Positions 12,201 through 27,200 of a stretch of 64,000 bases of DNA are shown in pieces. The notes beneath the pieces were generated by a model. It did not search any database and was not told the DNA's origin. It worked only from the letters and a program-made list of their open reading frames with translations. Position numbers and translations under genes: made by a program. Position 1 is the first letter of the stretch. Each line of letters begins with the position of its first letter. The stretch spans positions 59,669,079 to 59,733,078 of the forward strand of contig OV277870.1 in the NCBI GenBank assembly GCA_922989275.2, read 5' to 3'. The stretch comes from Gari tellinella (Eukaryota > Mollusca > Bivalvia > Cardiida > Psammobiidae).

Positions 12201-15200
12201 AACGATTCAAGGGCCTCCGGCGATACTGTTGTCTCCTATTCTCGTGTGGCTAAGCCTTAGAATATAGCCTGGCGTGAGGTAGGTTCGGACACCTAAATCG
12301 TTTATCCGCGCATGCCACTTACACATTGAATGAATGTAACATTTTTTATTCCAAAACTCAAAAACAACAGAAAGTCTTTAAAATAGTCAACAGAGAATCC
12401 AACAAATGAATTTTAAAAAATGCGTACATACCGTAAACAAACATGCCCCCTAATCATTTTTTATCACTGAAGCTTTCTAGTACCTTCGGACGATCTGATT
12501 TATGACGTCATAGGAAGGCTTGTGACGTCACGTTTGAAACTTTAGTTCACTTTTAGGATACTACGAGCTATTTATTATTTACACATAAAGGTCAGAGAAA
12601 AAAAACATTTGTGAAAGTAATCAGCGTTTTTTTTCCTTCTTTGAACGGTACCGGGGAACGGACCCGTTCCCAATTGGAGGAGGACCCTTCCCAATTTGGC
12701 GACCGGACCCTTCCCAATCAAAAGAAATCAAATATCGGACCCGTTCCCAATCAAAATCAACATATTTCCCAATTGTCAAATTACTTTTTCCCTTTAAATC
12801 ATAGCAAACCATCCATATTTCAACTTATCTTTTGCTACAATGAATGTCTCGTCAAGGAAATATACAGAAGTTTATAATTCCGTGGTCTCGTGAATGTAAA
12901 CAAAGTTACGCAACTCCATTGACATTTTTGGGAGTATGTATAAAACAATACCAGTGATTACGGCCGAATTTTGGAAACGGTCCGAGCGAAGATTTATACA
13001 TGCCCCTTCATTGAGACTGGTTAATGTTGCGTGATCGTAAATCCGCTGAAATTGATAAGAGTTTACAAACCCAGTCTGACTGTTTACCATCATTTATAAA
13101 ATAGAAAACCTACAATTAAAACAATCATGAGCCATAATTCAAAGTATTACAGAATTGTTTTGAGAAAGACGATAATGAAGAACTTGAATCTAGATCACTG
13201 CCTTAACACTCCCGAGCTTGATTGGCAGTATTCAGAGATAGATAATATAAGATTTTGGATTTTACCAAGTCATCAACTCTGTCTCGGCCGCAACAGCGTC
13301 TACTGTGAGTAACACACCCAGCGTAGATTTAGTTTTTACACGATGTTTACCATCATAAACAGTTCTAACGGTTTAGTAACTTAAAGTCCCAATTTCTGCG
13401 TTATCATCATTTCAAAACTCGTTTTTCCCAATTTGACTTGAAAAATTCCCAATCTGAGGTGTACCGGACCCGTTCCCAATTGGGTGAGAAAAAAAACGCT
13501 GAGTAATTTTCTTAAGACAAAAGTGACTGTAGGTAGGTAACGGTGATTTTTGTATTGCAATATCAATACCATAATTACGATAATCGGATGATCGATCAGT
13601 TAAATTCTATGAAACAGTCAATAATCTTAGTTTTTTCTTCATCAAAAGTCAAATGCCGTTCTTTCCAAAGTTTTGACAGAATTCTGGAATACTGAAGCGA
13701 GTGGATGTGTTCCATTTTGTGTACTTAGTAAAGTAAAGGTACTGGACTGTCCGAAGCTACCAGAATTGACGATATATAAGGCACAAACATTGCTTTTAAG
13801 AATTCTTCTTTATGGCTTAAAAAACAGTTGAAACTCCGAATAAAGTATAACATCCATAAAAATAATAATAATGAAATAATATCTTGGTCATTTCAACGTT
13901 TGAATACACCACCCTGCAGGATCTGAATCAGTCAAATTTTTCTCGTATTCTCGTGCCTTCTAATTGGTTGTCAGCGTTTATTGCTATGGAGGGGGTTAAC
14001 TCTTCAGTTCAGAGACGTGTTTTTAGAGTCACTTTAAATCTATCATATGGACAATTTCTGCGTCTGTGGCATCAATTTTTGTTTGTTTATTTACAGGGCT
14101 TTTTTTCCCTATATAAAGCCCGTCTCACACAGAACACGGTTGGGCACACGGTTCCAATACGGTATACTCGGTTATACACGGGTTGACTGGTACGAATCCA
14201 GCACGAGTATGTACGTACAAAGCACGGATATACTCGGTCAAGCAAGGTTTGTCACGGTTTGAACACGATTTGCAAAACAATTTTCATACGATTGTTGTAC
14301 GGTTCCAAGTACGGTCTAGTACGGTCTGTTACGGCCTAGTACGATTAAACACGACTTTTACTGGATAAACTGGACATTTACAGGGTTTACATAGTTTACG
14401 GTCCCAATGACTGTTGTTCGAGGTATGCTCCATACGACTATTGACACGGTTGAGCTCACTCGTGGAGTGGACTTCATGTGCGGTTGTATATACGGTCTCT
14501 CACGGTCTTGTACGATCGCTAATACGCTCATTCACTGACATGGCACCCGTGCCAGTTTTTAGCTCACCTGAGCCAAAGGCTCAAGGTGAGCTATTGGGAT
14601 GGCCCTGTGTCCGGCGTTAGTCGTTAGTCGTCCGTCGTCGTTAACAATTGCTTCAAATGACATCTCCTCCTATACCGCTTGACAGAATTCAACCAAACTT
14701 TACAGAAATGTTCCTTGGGTCAAGCTCTTTCAAATTTGTTCAAAGAATTAAAAACAATGCAGAACTCTGGTTGCCATGGCAACCAAAGTGAAAAAAATAA
14801 GCAAATCTTAAAAAATCTTCTTGTCAAAAACTGGAAGGGCCAGAGCTTACATATTTGGCACATAGCATCATCTACAGGTCCTCTATCAAGTTTGTTCAAA
14901 TTATGTCCCTGGAGTCAAAATTGGTCCCGCCCCGGGGGTCACAGATTTACAGAGTTATATAGTGAAATTTTCAAACATCTTCTTCTCTGAAACTAATGTG
15001 GCCAGAGCATTGATATTTGGCATGGTGACACTTCTAGATGTCCTTTAAGAAAATTGTTCAAATGGTTCTGGTCAATTGCATAACTAGGTCACAGGAGCTA
15101 AAAATAGATTTTTTTCATTGAAAACTTAAAAAATCTTCTTGTCTGAAACTACAAGGGCCAGAGCTTAGATATTTGGCACATAGCATCGCCTACAGGTCCT

Positions 15201-18200
15201 CTATCTAGTTTGTTCAAATAATGCCCCTGGGGTCGAAATTGGCCCCGCCCCGGGGGTCACAGTTTTACATAGAGTTATATAGTGAAATTTTCAAACGTCT
15301 TCTTCTCTGAAACTAATATGGCCAGAGCTTTGATATTTGGTATGGTGACACTTCTAGATGTCCTATAAGAAAATTGTTCAAATGGTTCTGGTCGGTTGCA
15401 TAACTAGGTCACAGGAGCTAAAAATAGATTTTTTTCATTGAAAACTTAAAAAATCTTCTTGTCTGAAACAACAAGGGCCAGAGCTTAGATATTTGGCACA
15501 TACCATCGCCTACAAGTCCTCTATCAAGTTTGTTCAAATTATGCCCCTGGGGTCAAAATTGGCCCAGCCCCGGGGGTCACAGTTTAACATAGAGTTATAT
15601 AGTGAAAATTTCAAACATCTTCTTCTCTGACACTAATATGGCCAGAGCTTTTATATTCGGTATGGTGACACTTTTAAATATACTTTACATAATTTGTTCA
15701 AATTGTTCTGGTCTGTTGCATATCTAGGTCAGTCCTGGACCTAAATTATTATCGCCATTTTTTCAGCTATTTTTTCAGGTGAGCGAAATATGCCCCATGG
15801 GGCTCTTGTTTAAAAGTTTTAAAAATCATACACGGCTTTCACGGATACACTCGAATGGCCCGAGTGTAACTCGGATAAGGCCACGGTTGGTTCGGTTGTA
15901 TGTACGGTTTACACGGGTGGCCAACCGTATAAGCCGTGTGTTCTGTGTGAGACAGGCTTAACAGATGCCCGCAATTTTCTTTAAAATCATGCAGTTTTCC
16001 CCTAAAAATGGGTTTACCCCAGGTTTTTCTTTCCCCTTTGGCAAACCCCGCATTATTTTTTCCCCTAATTAACTTATTTTACTATATAAAAAAGGGTGGC
16101 AATTTTTTCTCCTTCGAGTAAAAAAAAGCCCTGATTTATTTTTAACTATGCACTAGTATTAAATGACAGTGCTCCAACTAGGATTTGATATGGGCAGGGT
16201 GCTGTTGAGCGTGAGGGCACACAAATGCGATGGGGTGGGTATGGGAGGGGGTTACCCCCTTCCATATGGGGGTCTCCCCCAGAATTTTTTTAAAATTTAA
16301 ACCTCAAATAAGCCTTCTGGTGCGTTGTCTGACTGGAAATACTGTTTACTCTTTGTAGGAGAAATCATAAAAAAAATGGTGTGTCTGTCATAACCCTTTC
16401 ATTGTACATGTACCATTTACCACTTGTACTGTATTTTCATTATTAAGTCAATTTGCCTTAAGAGGTCCAAAGGGAGGTTCTTCTTAGCGATGAAATGAAG
16501 AACTTTCAAATCATCTGCCATTGATTTAGTTGTTTTTGTGCTGATGTTTTCAGCGACATCTGGTAGCTTTCTGCTGAGGGATAAAGCCAAGAAGGTCTTG
16601 TGTATGTTGCTGACTTTATGAGCTTTCACCTTTACCAGCCTTAATGTCTTGCATGCAATGTTGATTCAGGTTTTGTTGATGTTAGAGCCTGTATTGTACT
16701 CTTGGCATAGAGAACAGAACATAGAAGTGGTGCTCTTATGATCTTATCCTCCTCTCCAATTCAAACTTAAGCTTGTAGCCATGGTCTTCCTTGTTGCCAG
16801 TCTTACTGAAATCCTACTTTATGACTGGTGTCATATAAAATTTTCACCCTGTTAAAATGTCACCCCTGGGTAAAATTTTGATATCAAATATTCACCCCGA
16901 AAATTTTATAGCGAAATGTTCAAACCCACCCCCTCTGTGAAAATTTCCCCCCCCCCCCCCCTATATAAAAAAAATTGTATTGTATATAAACTCGCCATAA
17001 AAACTAAAGAACTAATTGAAAATAACATATATTTGATGTGCAGATCAAATGACTATATAGGTTTGATGGTTGGGTGTTGATCAAATAACTAGGTGTGGGG
17101 GGGGGGGGGGGATAAAATGTTAACGGCATCAACTTTTCAACCCCCCTCTCCAACTGAAGTCATTTGCAGGGCATAGTATCCTAGTGATAGGAATAAACTT
17201 ATCATCAAAACTAAACAACTAAAGAGAATTATAGTTGATGTGTAGATCAAATGACTACCGGTAGGTTCCCTGTTTGATGGTTGGGTATTAACAAAGGAGG
17301 GGTGAAATTTTAACGCCATCAAATTTTCACCCCTCTCAAATTGAAATCATTTGCAGAGCATAGTAACCTAGGGATAGGAGGAAACTCATCACCAAAACTA
17401 AATAACTAATTGAAAATAATTATTTTTGATGTGTAGATCAAATGACTTAAGCTTTGATGGTTGGGTGTTGACTAGGGAGGGTGTAGAAAATTTAACACCA
17501 TCAAATTTTCACCCCCTCCCAAAATGAAATTATTTGCAGGGTATAGTACCCAAGGGATAGGAATAAACTCATCATCAAAACTAAACAACTAATTGAAAAA
17601 AGTTGATGTGTAGATCAAATGAATAGGGTCAATGGTTGGATGTTGACGAGAGAGCGGAGTGAAATTTTAACGCCATCAAATTTTTACCCCCCTCCCCAAC
17701 CTCCCCAAATCAAAGTATCTAAGATACATAAATACAAAATAACATCAAGAACACAAGTGACCAATATATTGCATTAGGGAGAAGTGTTGCCAAACTTTGA
17801 GGGGGGTGTGAAAAAATTATGAAGGGAGTGAATATTTCCCTATGAAAATTTGACCTAGCTGACACCGGCACAAGGAGGCTTTTTTTGGCTGTTCAAAAGG
17901 TGGGGCTGTACTTGTGCGGTAAACATTACTTACTATATGATAAAATATCAGTTTGCTGCAACTGGGTCTGGCCGCTGCGATGGGCAGTCAAAACTGTCGA
18001 TACTGATCGTAACAAATGGATTGGTAAAACTTCAGTCTGAGTTCAGGCCTTTTTTCTGGTGCATCCACAGGTCCGTTACACGAACCAATTCCCAATTAGA
18101 AATTGTAAGAATAATTCCCAATTTTTAAAAAAAATTTTTTTTTAGGGCAGGGCGTGATTGATTAGGGCAGGGCGTTGGTAAACAAAGGCAGGGCGCTGCG

Positions 18201-21200
18201 CCCTTCTAAAAAGGCCTAGCTGGAGCACTGAATGAGTTACAATATCCAACACGTTTTACATGTGAAATATCGAAAAAAGATAATTCAAACCCAATTGATG
18301 TTTTATTGGTCCTTACAACATTTTCCAACATAAATTTATCCGAGGAAAAGAGTTGATATATTTCTGAATGTCAGGAGTGTCTATTTAATCCGTTTTCGTA
18401 CGACACGAGATTATGAGAAACCACGAGAATACGAGAATTGACTGTATAGAATGTATAACCTTCGTAAAGGTATTTAATATTTAACGATGTTTAAACTCTA
18501 GAGGTCACAAATTTTATCTAATCTTTCTCAAACTTACTCAGATTGTATATTACCATAAGACTTTGGATGAGTTCAATTATGGTTGTAATCTGATCAATAG
18601 GTCAAAAGTTATCTACCTTTGAATTGCTGAAAATGATATATTTAACAGTGTTTACGCTCTAGAGGCCACAATATTTATCCAAGCTCTCTCAAACTTGCTC
18701 AAATTATATATGACCATAAGAGTTCGTAAAAGGGTGATTATGGTTGGATTCGGACAAATAGATCAAGAGATATCTACCTTTGAATTGCTGAAAATGCCAT
18801 ATTTTACAGCATTTATACTCTTGCATACAGTTTTCAATGGATTTTGATTATACTTTGTACACAAAGGATGTTATAGCTATACGTTCTGGAAGGAGGGCAA
18901 TTATTGTTGAAATGTAATCATTGTTGCAATAGTTACCTGCCCTTGATATACTTTGAAATGCTAGAAAAAGGCTTCATTTCAGTATTATTTAGGCTCTAGT
19001 TATCTGCCTTTGATGTACTGTACTATACCGGTACTACAGTAGGTCGACAAACTTGAATGGATTTAGAATAAAACGGGTGAAATTCAAAGGTAAAGGGGCA
19101 CTATTATGTATTTTTCACTTTTGCGGCGCGCCCGCAAATTGACTTTTATATTGAGTGGTCTATGAAATTAAGAATAAAGACATAATGAACAAATAAAAAA
19201 AGGAGATTTAAGCACTCATGTCTTTTTAATTACTAAATGTAATAGAAACAACAGATGTAAAATGGCAATACATTGTTTGTTACATAGGCAACATGTGACT
19301 TTTGCAACCACTAGACCATCTAATTTTCTGTACCAATATCCGAGTAATAATTAAGACAGGGGGACGTTTTCAGATATCCCCACTGTGAAATAAAATAAAT
19401 TGAAAATATTTATATAAAAATAGCAAAATAGGACATAAATATTATTTAAGAAATAATAAATTCATACCAGTGTTTTATCGTACACTGGTATTAATTTATT
19501 ATTTTGATTCTAACACATAATTTAACCTTAATTTGCACCGAAGCAACGGGCTACATTTCTTGGTATATGCATTAGAACGTTACAGCGGGTGAGTGTTTTA
19601 TTGAGAATTCAAACACCGAGACGGTCCTTCTTCGCTTATAATATTAGGAGTGTGGGCGAGGTGTGTTAGAATAAAATATGTTATACACAGATACCCCCGC
19701 AGAGCTATTCAAAAAGTGTCCTCTTACATCTGATACCGGACACTTTTTTCTGTTACCGGACTGTTTTAGTTTCTGTTATTGTATACTTTTTACGGGCGTG
19801 ATGCACGTGGTGAGCATGCGGTCACAGGTTTAAAGATATTTCCTCAGTCAATTGATGGACTACCACCCCATTCTTCTCAGTCGGTGTGAAAGTAACGGTT
19901 AAACAGTAGCAAAGAATGCACAGCCAATGTCACAAATCTCAGGTTGTCTAGAGAGGCCCTTACATAATCACACTCAAGGGGATTTTCAATGGGTTTTACT
20001 AACCAAACTATCAATTATATGGGGCGGGCCTCACATGAAACACCTCAATGATTTACTGTAGTACAGATAATCATAAGAATCATGAGATTTGCAGGTAAAT
20101 TGTCTGTCAAGGCGTTATGACCAAAAGGTCACCAGGAGATATCTTTAACTCTTGCACTGCCCGGGAATTGACGAGGTAACCCTTGCAATGCTACAGTGGA
20201 GAAAACGTAATTCTTTCCCGTTTAAATGCAAACAAAACGCAAACGCAAAACACAAAATAAAAGAAATAGAAAATAATAACTTTTTTTACAATTTTTAGCT
20301 CGACTTTTTCGAAAAGTCGAGCTATTGTCGTCACCCTTGCGTCTGCGTCTGCGTCAGCGTCTGCGTCGGTTAAGTTTTTTGCTTAACGTTTTTGTAAGAG
20401 TTGATTTCTCAATAACTGTCAAAGGTATCCATTTGAAACTTGGAATAGTTGTTCAGTATCAAAAGGGCAACTCATTACAATAAGGCAGGTAACCCTTGGA
20501 TTTGTCATTTCAGAGTTATTGCCCTTGTTTTATTTACTTAAAAATTATAAATTAACATATCTCAATAACTAGCAAAGATATCCATTTGAAACTTGGAATA
20601 GTTGTTCAGTATTAAAAGGGCAACTCATTACAACAAGGCAGGTAACCCTGGGAGTTGTCATTTTAGAGTTATTGCCCTTGTTTTATTTACTTAAAAATTA
20701 TAAATTACTATATCTCAATAACTAGCAAAGGTATCCATCTGAAACTTGGAATAGTTGTTCAGGATTAAAAGGGCAACTCATTACAACAAGGCAGGTAACC
20801 CTGGGATTTGTCATTTTAGAGTTATTGCCCTTGTTTTATTTACTTAAAAATTGTAAATTAACATATCTAAATAACTATGAAAGACATTAACTTGAAACTT
20901 TGAATAGTTATTTCGTATCAAAAGGGCAACTAATCACAACAAGGCAGGTAACTCTTGGATTTGTCATTTCAGAGTTATTGCCCTTGTTTTATTTACTTCA
21001 AAATTGTAAATTAACATATCTAAATAACTATGAAAGATATTAACTTGAAACTTTGAAAAGTTATTCAATATCAAAAGGGCAACTCATTACAACAAGACAG
21101 GTAACCCTGGGATTAGTCATTTTAGAGTTATTGCCCTTGTTTTATTTACTTAAAAGTTATAAATTAACATATCTAAATAACTATGAAAGACATTAACCTG

Positions 21201-24200
21201 AAACTTTATATACTTGTTAAGTATCAAAAGGACAACTCATTACAACAAGGTAGGTTACTCTGTGATTTGTAATTCCAGAGTAATTTCCCTTGATTTATTT
21301 ACTTAAAACTTGTAAATTGAAATATTTTAATAACTGTCAAAGATATTAACTTGAAACTTTAAATACTTGTGTTATATCAATATGGCAACTCATTCAAACA
21401 AGAAAGGTGACCAGGAATGTGCAATTCAAGAGTTATTGTCCTTGTTTTGACTTATTGTTTACTTTAAATGGAATGTAGACTGTCCAAGTATGTTTGAGTT
21501 GTTATTGCTTACAAATTTCTATGATCAATAGGGTATTAAACACCCATACACATTCTTTAAGTTTGAAAAATGTAGCCGTCTCAAGTATATGAAAGTCGAG
21601 CGTCCAGCACCCGTTTGCGGTGCTCTCGTTATCATCTATTTTCATCTGAGTGGCAAACAGTTTGGATCCTGATCAGACGCCGGGTTACCCGGCGTCTGAT
21701 CTGGCTCCAAAATGTTTGCAATGGAAAATAAAGTTTAAGCGTCAAAGCGTTTATTGGGAAAGAATAACATTTTTTCCACTGTGAGTACCGCTTGTCTAAC
21801 ATTTGCAAACAGTTTTGATCCATAGAAGACGCCGTGTAACGCGGTATGTGATCTGGATCCAAATTGTTTGGCACTGATGTTCATTTTTAAATTCAATTTG
21901 AAAAGCTAAGAAAGATTTTGAGATTCTCCGCAGACGATACTTTTAAGTTTAAAGCAGAGGGCAATTCAGCACGATAAGGGATAACGAACTTTTGCAAATA
22001 GTTTGGATCAATATCAAACACACAGTAACTCAGCATTTGAACAGGATCCAAACTGATAGACACTTGATACGTGCAATCAAATCTCGAAACTTTTCGTTGA
22101 AAAATAAGTGCAGACAGCAATTTCAAAGCAGACGACAATATGGCAGTGCAAGAGTAAAACAACGCTATTTAATATTGTGCCTGTTCAGGAGAAAAATATC
22201 TGGTCCTTGGTTTGATTATGAAGGAACGGAAAAGGAATTATATCGGGCTAAAATGATAAAATTTATTGACCTTAAAGCTAAATACCTAAAATAAGATGTC
22301 ACCTAAATTGATAAATACAGCGCTTACCTTACTAGCTGAATACTTATTCTGAGCGCAGACAAACAAATGCGTAGTTATTTTACGGCATGACCCAGCACAC
22401 AGGCTGCACGGAATGCTCGTGCAAGTTATAAAAAGGACCAATGAAACTAATAATTAGTTGGTTTACGTTAATTTCAATATTTTAGAAATGGATATATTAA
22501 TTTGCTATATTACATTGACCACAATCATTATTGACTCGGTGTAAGGTATTTATTAAAATCTACGTATAAGTCATATACAGCGACTCGTTCACCTTAAAAG
22601 TGTACAGTATGAATCGTAATAAGACTGTTTCGCTCGGACGAACAACAAATATGTCCTCGGCTTCGCCTCGGACAATTTGTTGTCGTCCTCGCAAACAGTC
22701 TTATTACGATTCATACCGTACACTTTTAAGGCGAAACCCGTCGTGTATCTATTACATACATTAGTGTTTTCAACTTGCCCACGATTACCTGGGGGACGCA
22801 CATGCACATTTTCGTAGCGTCACGAAAACAGGTATACCAGTCTAAATAGAGTCGCCAATGTAGCCTAGGTCACTTACAAAATGGCTGCACCCATCGATTC
22901 CTACAGCGACAAGCTTGCCCATATTTTTAGAAAATAGATGAAATAGATTATTTGATTTGATGTAGCAATAATATTTCAACTTGTTTCAGTATTAAATTAT
23001 TTGTTCGCCGATATCTTCTTACTATCACCAAAATGGGTTACTCGACTGTACACCCCTGGTGGTAGTGGTAAAGGTAAACTTTATTAAGACATTTCCTGAC
23101 AACTTTTCGGTCATAACGCCTTGCCAGGCAATTTCCTTGCAAAAAGCATGGGTCTTGTGCACATGCCGGTTGCAAAGAATCATTGAAGCGTCTCATGTGA
23201 GACCCGACCTTTATATTTGAATGATAGTTTGGTTAGAAATAACCATTGAAAAGCCTTTAGAGCATGAGTTTATCTGGGCCTCACCAGGTAAACTGAGATT
23301 GGTTTACCAGCTGGCAGCTTATGCTGCATGCTTTTTCACGCCTATTGAGAACAATGGGGGAACTCCATCAATGGACTGAGGAAAAATCTTTAACGTCGCA
23401 TATGGTAAACAATCAACATAAACTCTGTAGAGCTTTTATTGCGACACACAAGGTATCCATTAACATGCATACTTACCTGAGCATTACAATCACTTCCTAG
23501 CACTACCCTTATAATGCCGAGCGTCAGGAAAGGGGGCTACTAGTACCATTTTTATAATGGTCTTTGGTATGACCCGGCCGGGGATTGAACCCACAACATC
23601 CCGCCTCGAAAGTGGACGGTCTACCACTGAGCTATGGAGGCGGTCAATGATAATTACTTAATTAGGACAGACAGTGGGAATATTCGTTGCTAGTGTAACA
23701 GCAAGCTCAAACTCACCACTGAAGACTTTATTATCAATTAACGGCACCGGGGTTAAATGGGAATTACAGGAATAAAATAAAAGGCATGTTCATTCATTTG
23801 TTCTTTTGTCTGTCCCTGTATAATTATGAAGGTTTTATCTTTTTCAGCATTTGAGGAGTTTGATGAACTTTGCTTCGAGTTTGGTCTTGAAGTAGAAACA
23901 GCTGTAAGTATTTACTGTTACCTCCAAGGCTCCAGATAAGAGGGAGTAAACTGAACAAATCCAACATTTTCTCTCTCGTTTCAGTATCAAACCCTATGCT
24001 GTTACTACTCATTAGAATTGTCTCGAAAAGACAATTCTAATGAGTAGTCACAGCATAGGGTTTAATTCAGAAATAAAGATTTTAGTTTTTGAAAACCTCC
24101 CCTTATCTGGAGCTCTGCCCTCTTTGCATGAAGAGATGTTTTTTGTTTGTTCAGTTTACTCTCTTTTATCTGGAGCTCTGTGTAAATTTTGAAAAGTGCT

Positions 24201-27200
24201 CACTAGTGCTTTACTTACGGTGGCACTAAGGTGACATCCTGTGTCCAAAAATTCAGTTTGTTTTCCCGAGTCCAAAATTTTTTTTGGACACGGGAAAACA
24301 AAACTTTTGTTTTCCCGACTTTTTAGCTCACCTGAGCCAAAGGCTCAAGGTGAGCTATTGGGATGGCCCTGTGTCCGTCGTCGTGCGTCGTCGTGCGCCG
24401 TCCGTCGTCGTTAACAATTACTTCAAATAACATCTCCTCCTATACCGCTGAACAGATTTCAACCAAACTTTACAGAAATGTTCCTTGGGTCAAGCTCTTT
24501 CAGATTTGTTCAAAGAATTAAAAACAATGCAGAACTCTGGTTGCCATGGCAACCAAAGTGAAAAAATAAGGAAATCTTAAAAAATCTTCTTGTAAAAAAC
24601 TACAAGGGCCAGAGCTTAGATATTTGGCACATAGCATCACCTACAGGTCCTCTATCAAGTTTGTTCAAATTATGCCCCTGGGGTCAAAATTGGCCCCGCC
24701 CCGGGGGTCACAGTTTTACATAGAGTTATATAGTGAAAATTTCAAATGTCTTCTTCTCTGACACTGATATGACCAGAGCTTTGATATTTGGCATGGTGAC
24801 ACTTCTAAATGTCCTTTACCTATTTTGTTCAAATGGTTCTGGTCAGTTGAATATCTAGGTCATAATTCACATTCAATATATGTATAGCAGACAGCAATTC
24901 AGCATTATAAGAGTTAGACCCTAGCCACATTTCCTACTGGCAGAGTTACATAACTGAACTCAGGTCAGCTGAGGTTCACTATAACAGTAGCATATGGTGT
25001 TGTCTGCTACATTTTTTATGCCCCTGCAGTTGGGGGCATATTGTTTTTGTCTGTCTGCTTTTTTTTGTCTGTTTGTCAATTTGTTTGTCTGTCAGTCCAC
25101 AACTTTAATCTTAGCCATAACTTTGTTAAAGTTAGAAACTTAAGGTCAATGTCATTTTTGAGTTATTTCCCAGTGTCATATTTTCTTGTCTTTGAGATAA
25201 CTCCAGTTCTACTGATGTTAACCCATTACCCCATACATATGCCTTTTTACGCATTTAATTTATTCCTCCTCTAAAGAGAATAATTCCTCTTTATACAGTC
25301 ATAAAAATGTAAGATTTAAGAAATGGTATCTATATCTTAGTAGATGATAACTTAAAGCAGGTTGAAAGTAAAGCAGAATGGGCAATAAATAATCATATGG
25401 AAATACATGTAGCTTGATAAGAAGAAGTGTCATGGATAAGGGCCATAACTCTGCCAACAATATTTTTTTAAGTTATTCCAATTTGTCATGGGTTTTTTGT
25501 CTGGAAGATAATTCCATTTACAGCTATATTAAAATGTTGTCTTGTCTATTACGCTAAGGCACAATGACCTCAGGTGAGCGAATTAAGGGCCATGGCCCTC
25601 TTGTTGTTTTTTTTGGACACGGGAAAACAAAATAATTTTGTTTCCCTGACTTTTTTTTTTTTTTTGGACACGGGAAAACAAACTTTTGTTTCCCCGACTT
25701 CTTTTTTTTTTTTTGGACACGGGAAAACAAACCTTTGTTTCCCCGACTTTTAAGCTCACCTGAGCGAATTAAGGGCCATGGCCCTCTTGTTGTTTTTTTT
25801 GGACACGGGAAAACAAAATAATTTTGTTTCCCCGACTTTTTTTTTTTTTTTGGACACGGGAAAACAAACTTTTGTTTCCCCGACTTCTTTTTTTTTTTTT
25901 GGACACGGGAAAACAAACTTTTGTTTCCCCGACTTTTTTTTTTTTTTGGACACGGGAAAACAAAACAACTTTTGTTTCCCCGACTTTTTTTGATGTTATG
26001 CACCGACATTTAACAATATATTGTAAAATGACTAACAATGCAGGCCCTGATCAGAGGGCTCATACAGGAGCCCTCTGATCAGGGTCCACACTGTTTGCAT
26101 GGGGGTCAAGTGTAATCCTCCCAGGGACACTGTTTGTAAATGCTGAGTACATTCGTCGCTAGGGTTGAATGAGTTAAAAAAAATATGGTGCTACAGCAGG
26201 TGGTGAGCACTTTGCATAAAAAGTGGCCTGTCGTCTTGTCATATTTGGGGCTCGAACGTACGTGTCTTGATAGATATTACAGTTATACCTCTGAATTCTG
26301 GACACTTGTGTGGGTTGAAATAGTCTCATCAATGAACCCCTGTGACGACAAGCTAACTTTTGATGGGTGCCATCCTCAGGGTCTCATGGCAATAGCCGAA
26401 AAACAGGGAGGAAATTAAGTTTTGCCTCATTCTTTAAAATCACAGATTGAGTCACATCTACTTGTTAAATTCACACAATTTTTCTAAAAGTCATTTTGAA
26501 AACAATTTCTGACCTCAAATCAAGATTCATGTTACCACTCATCTAATTTTAAACTTTTCAAAATACTCCAGCAGAGGTTGTTTTTATGCTGTTTACATGA
26601 CTTACATGAAATTTTGGACTCGGGAAAACAAACTTAATTTTTGGACACGGGATGTCACCTTAGTGCCACCGTATTTACTTGACCTAAAGCATTCATTCAT
26701 TGATCTCATTCTCTGGGTTTATGTTTCAAAATGTGTGTCCAAGGTTTGAAAAGTGTTCACAAGTGCTATACCTTTTGACCTACAATACACATACTTGCAG
26801 CACACATACCTTGGGACAAGACTTTTTTATTCATGTAAAATGTTTGACCACCTTGACCTTGGTCTCTGCTTTTAAGTTTTGACATGTGCCTCCAGCAAGC
26901 TTTCTTGACTTCTGACAATTCTTTTGTTGGCCAAGTTTTAACTTTCAAAAATGAGTATGTTTGACCTAACCTAGAATGAGTAATCAAAATTCAACTAAGA
27001 AATACGATCATTTCAACTTAACCAAGTTTGAAATATTAAGTTTCGACTGTAATTAGGCAGTAAAGGAAGAGAGCCCCAGATAAGGCAAGTTTAAGCATTT
27101 GGTATACTTAGTCTTATGTTCAGTCTTACTGTTCCAAGTTGAGTATTTGGTACACTTATCTTCTAATGTTTTCAAGTTTTAAGTATTTGGTATACTTACC

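Larger units (their letters stand above)
24216..26673. mobile_element. TIR element, 2.5 kb, 6-bp duplication, with nested insertions
   Basis: TIRs of more than 50 bases: left TACGGTGGCACTAAGGTGAC, right GTCACCTTAGTGCCACCGTA. They continue inward with GTGTCCAAAAATT / TTTGTTTTCCCGAGTCC on the left and the inverse on the right. They are flanked by the direct repeat TTTACT (24210-24215, 26674-26679). Inside are an ATIR element (24325-25603) and a VNTR made from its own subterminal palindrome. I see no transposase. Confidence 0.85.

Noticed and set aside
25554..26038. Minus-strand frame of 151 codons rich in KKKKS / FPCPKK repeats
   Set aside because: It is the translation of the T-run and palindrome VNTR at 25608-25992; other frames are open too.
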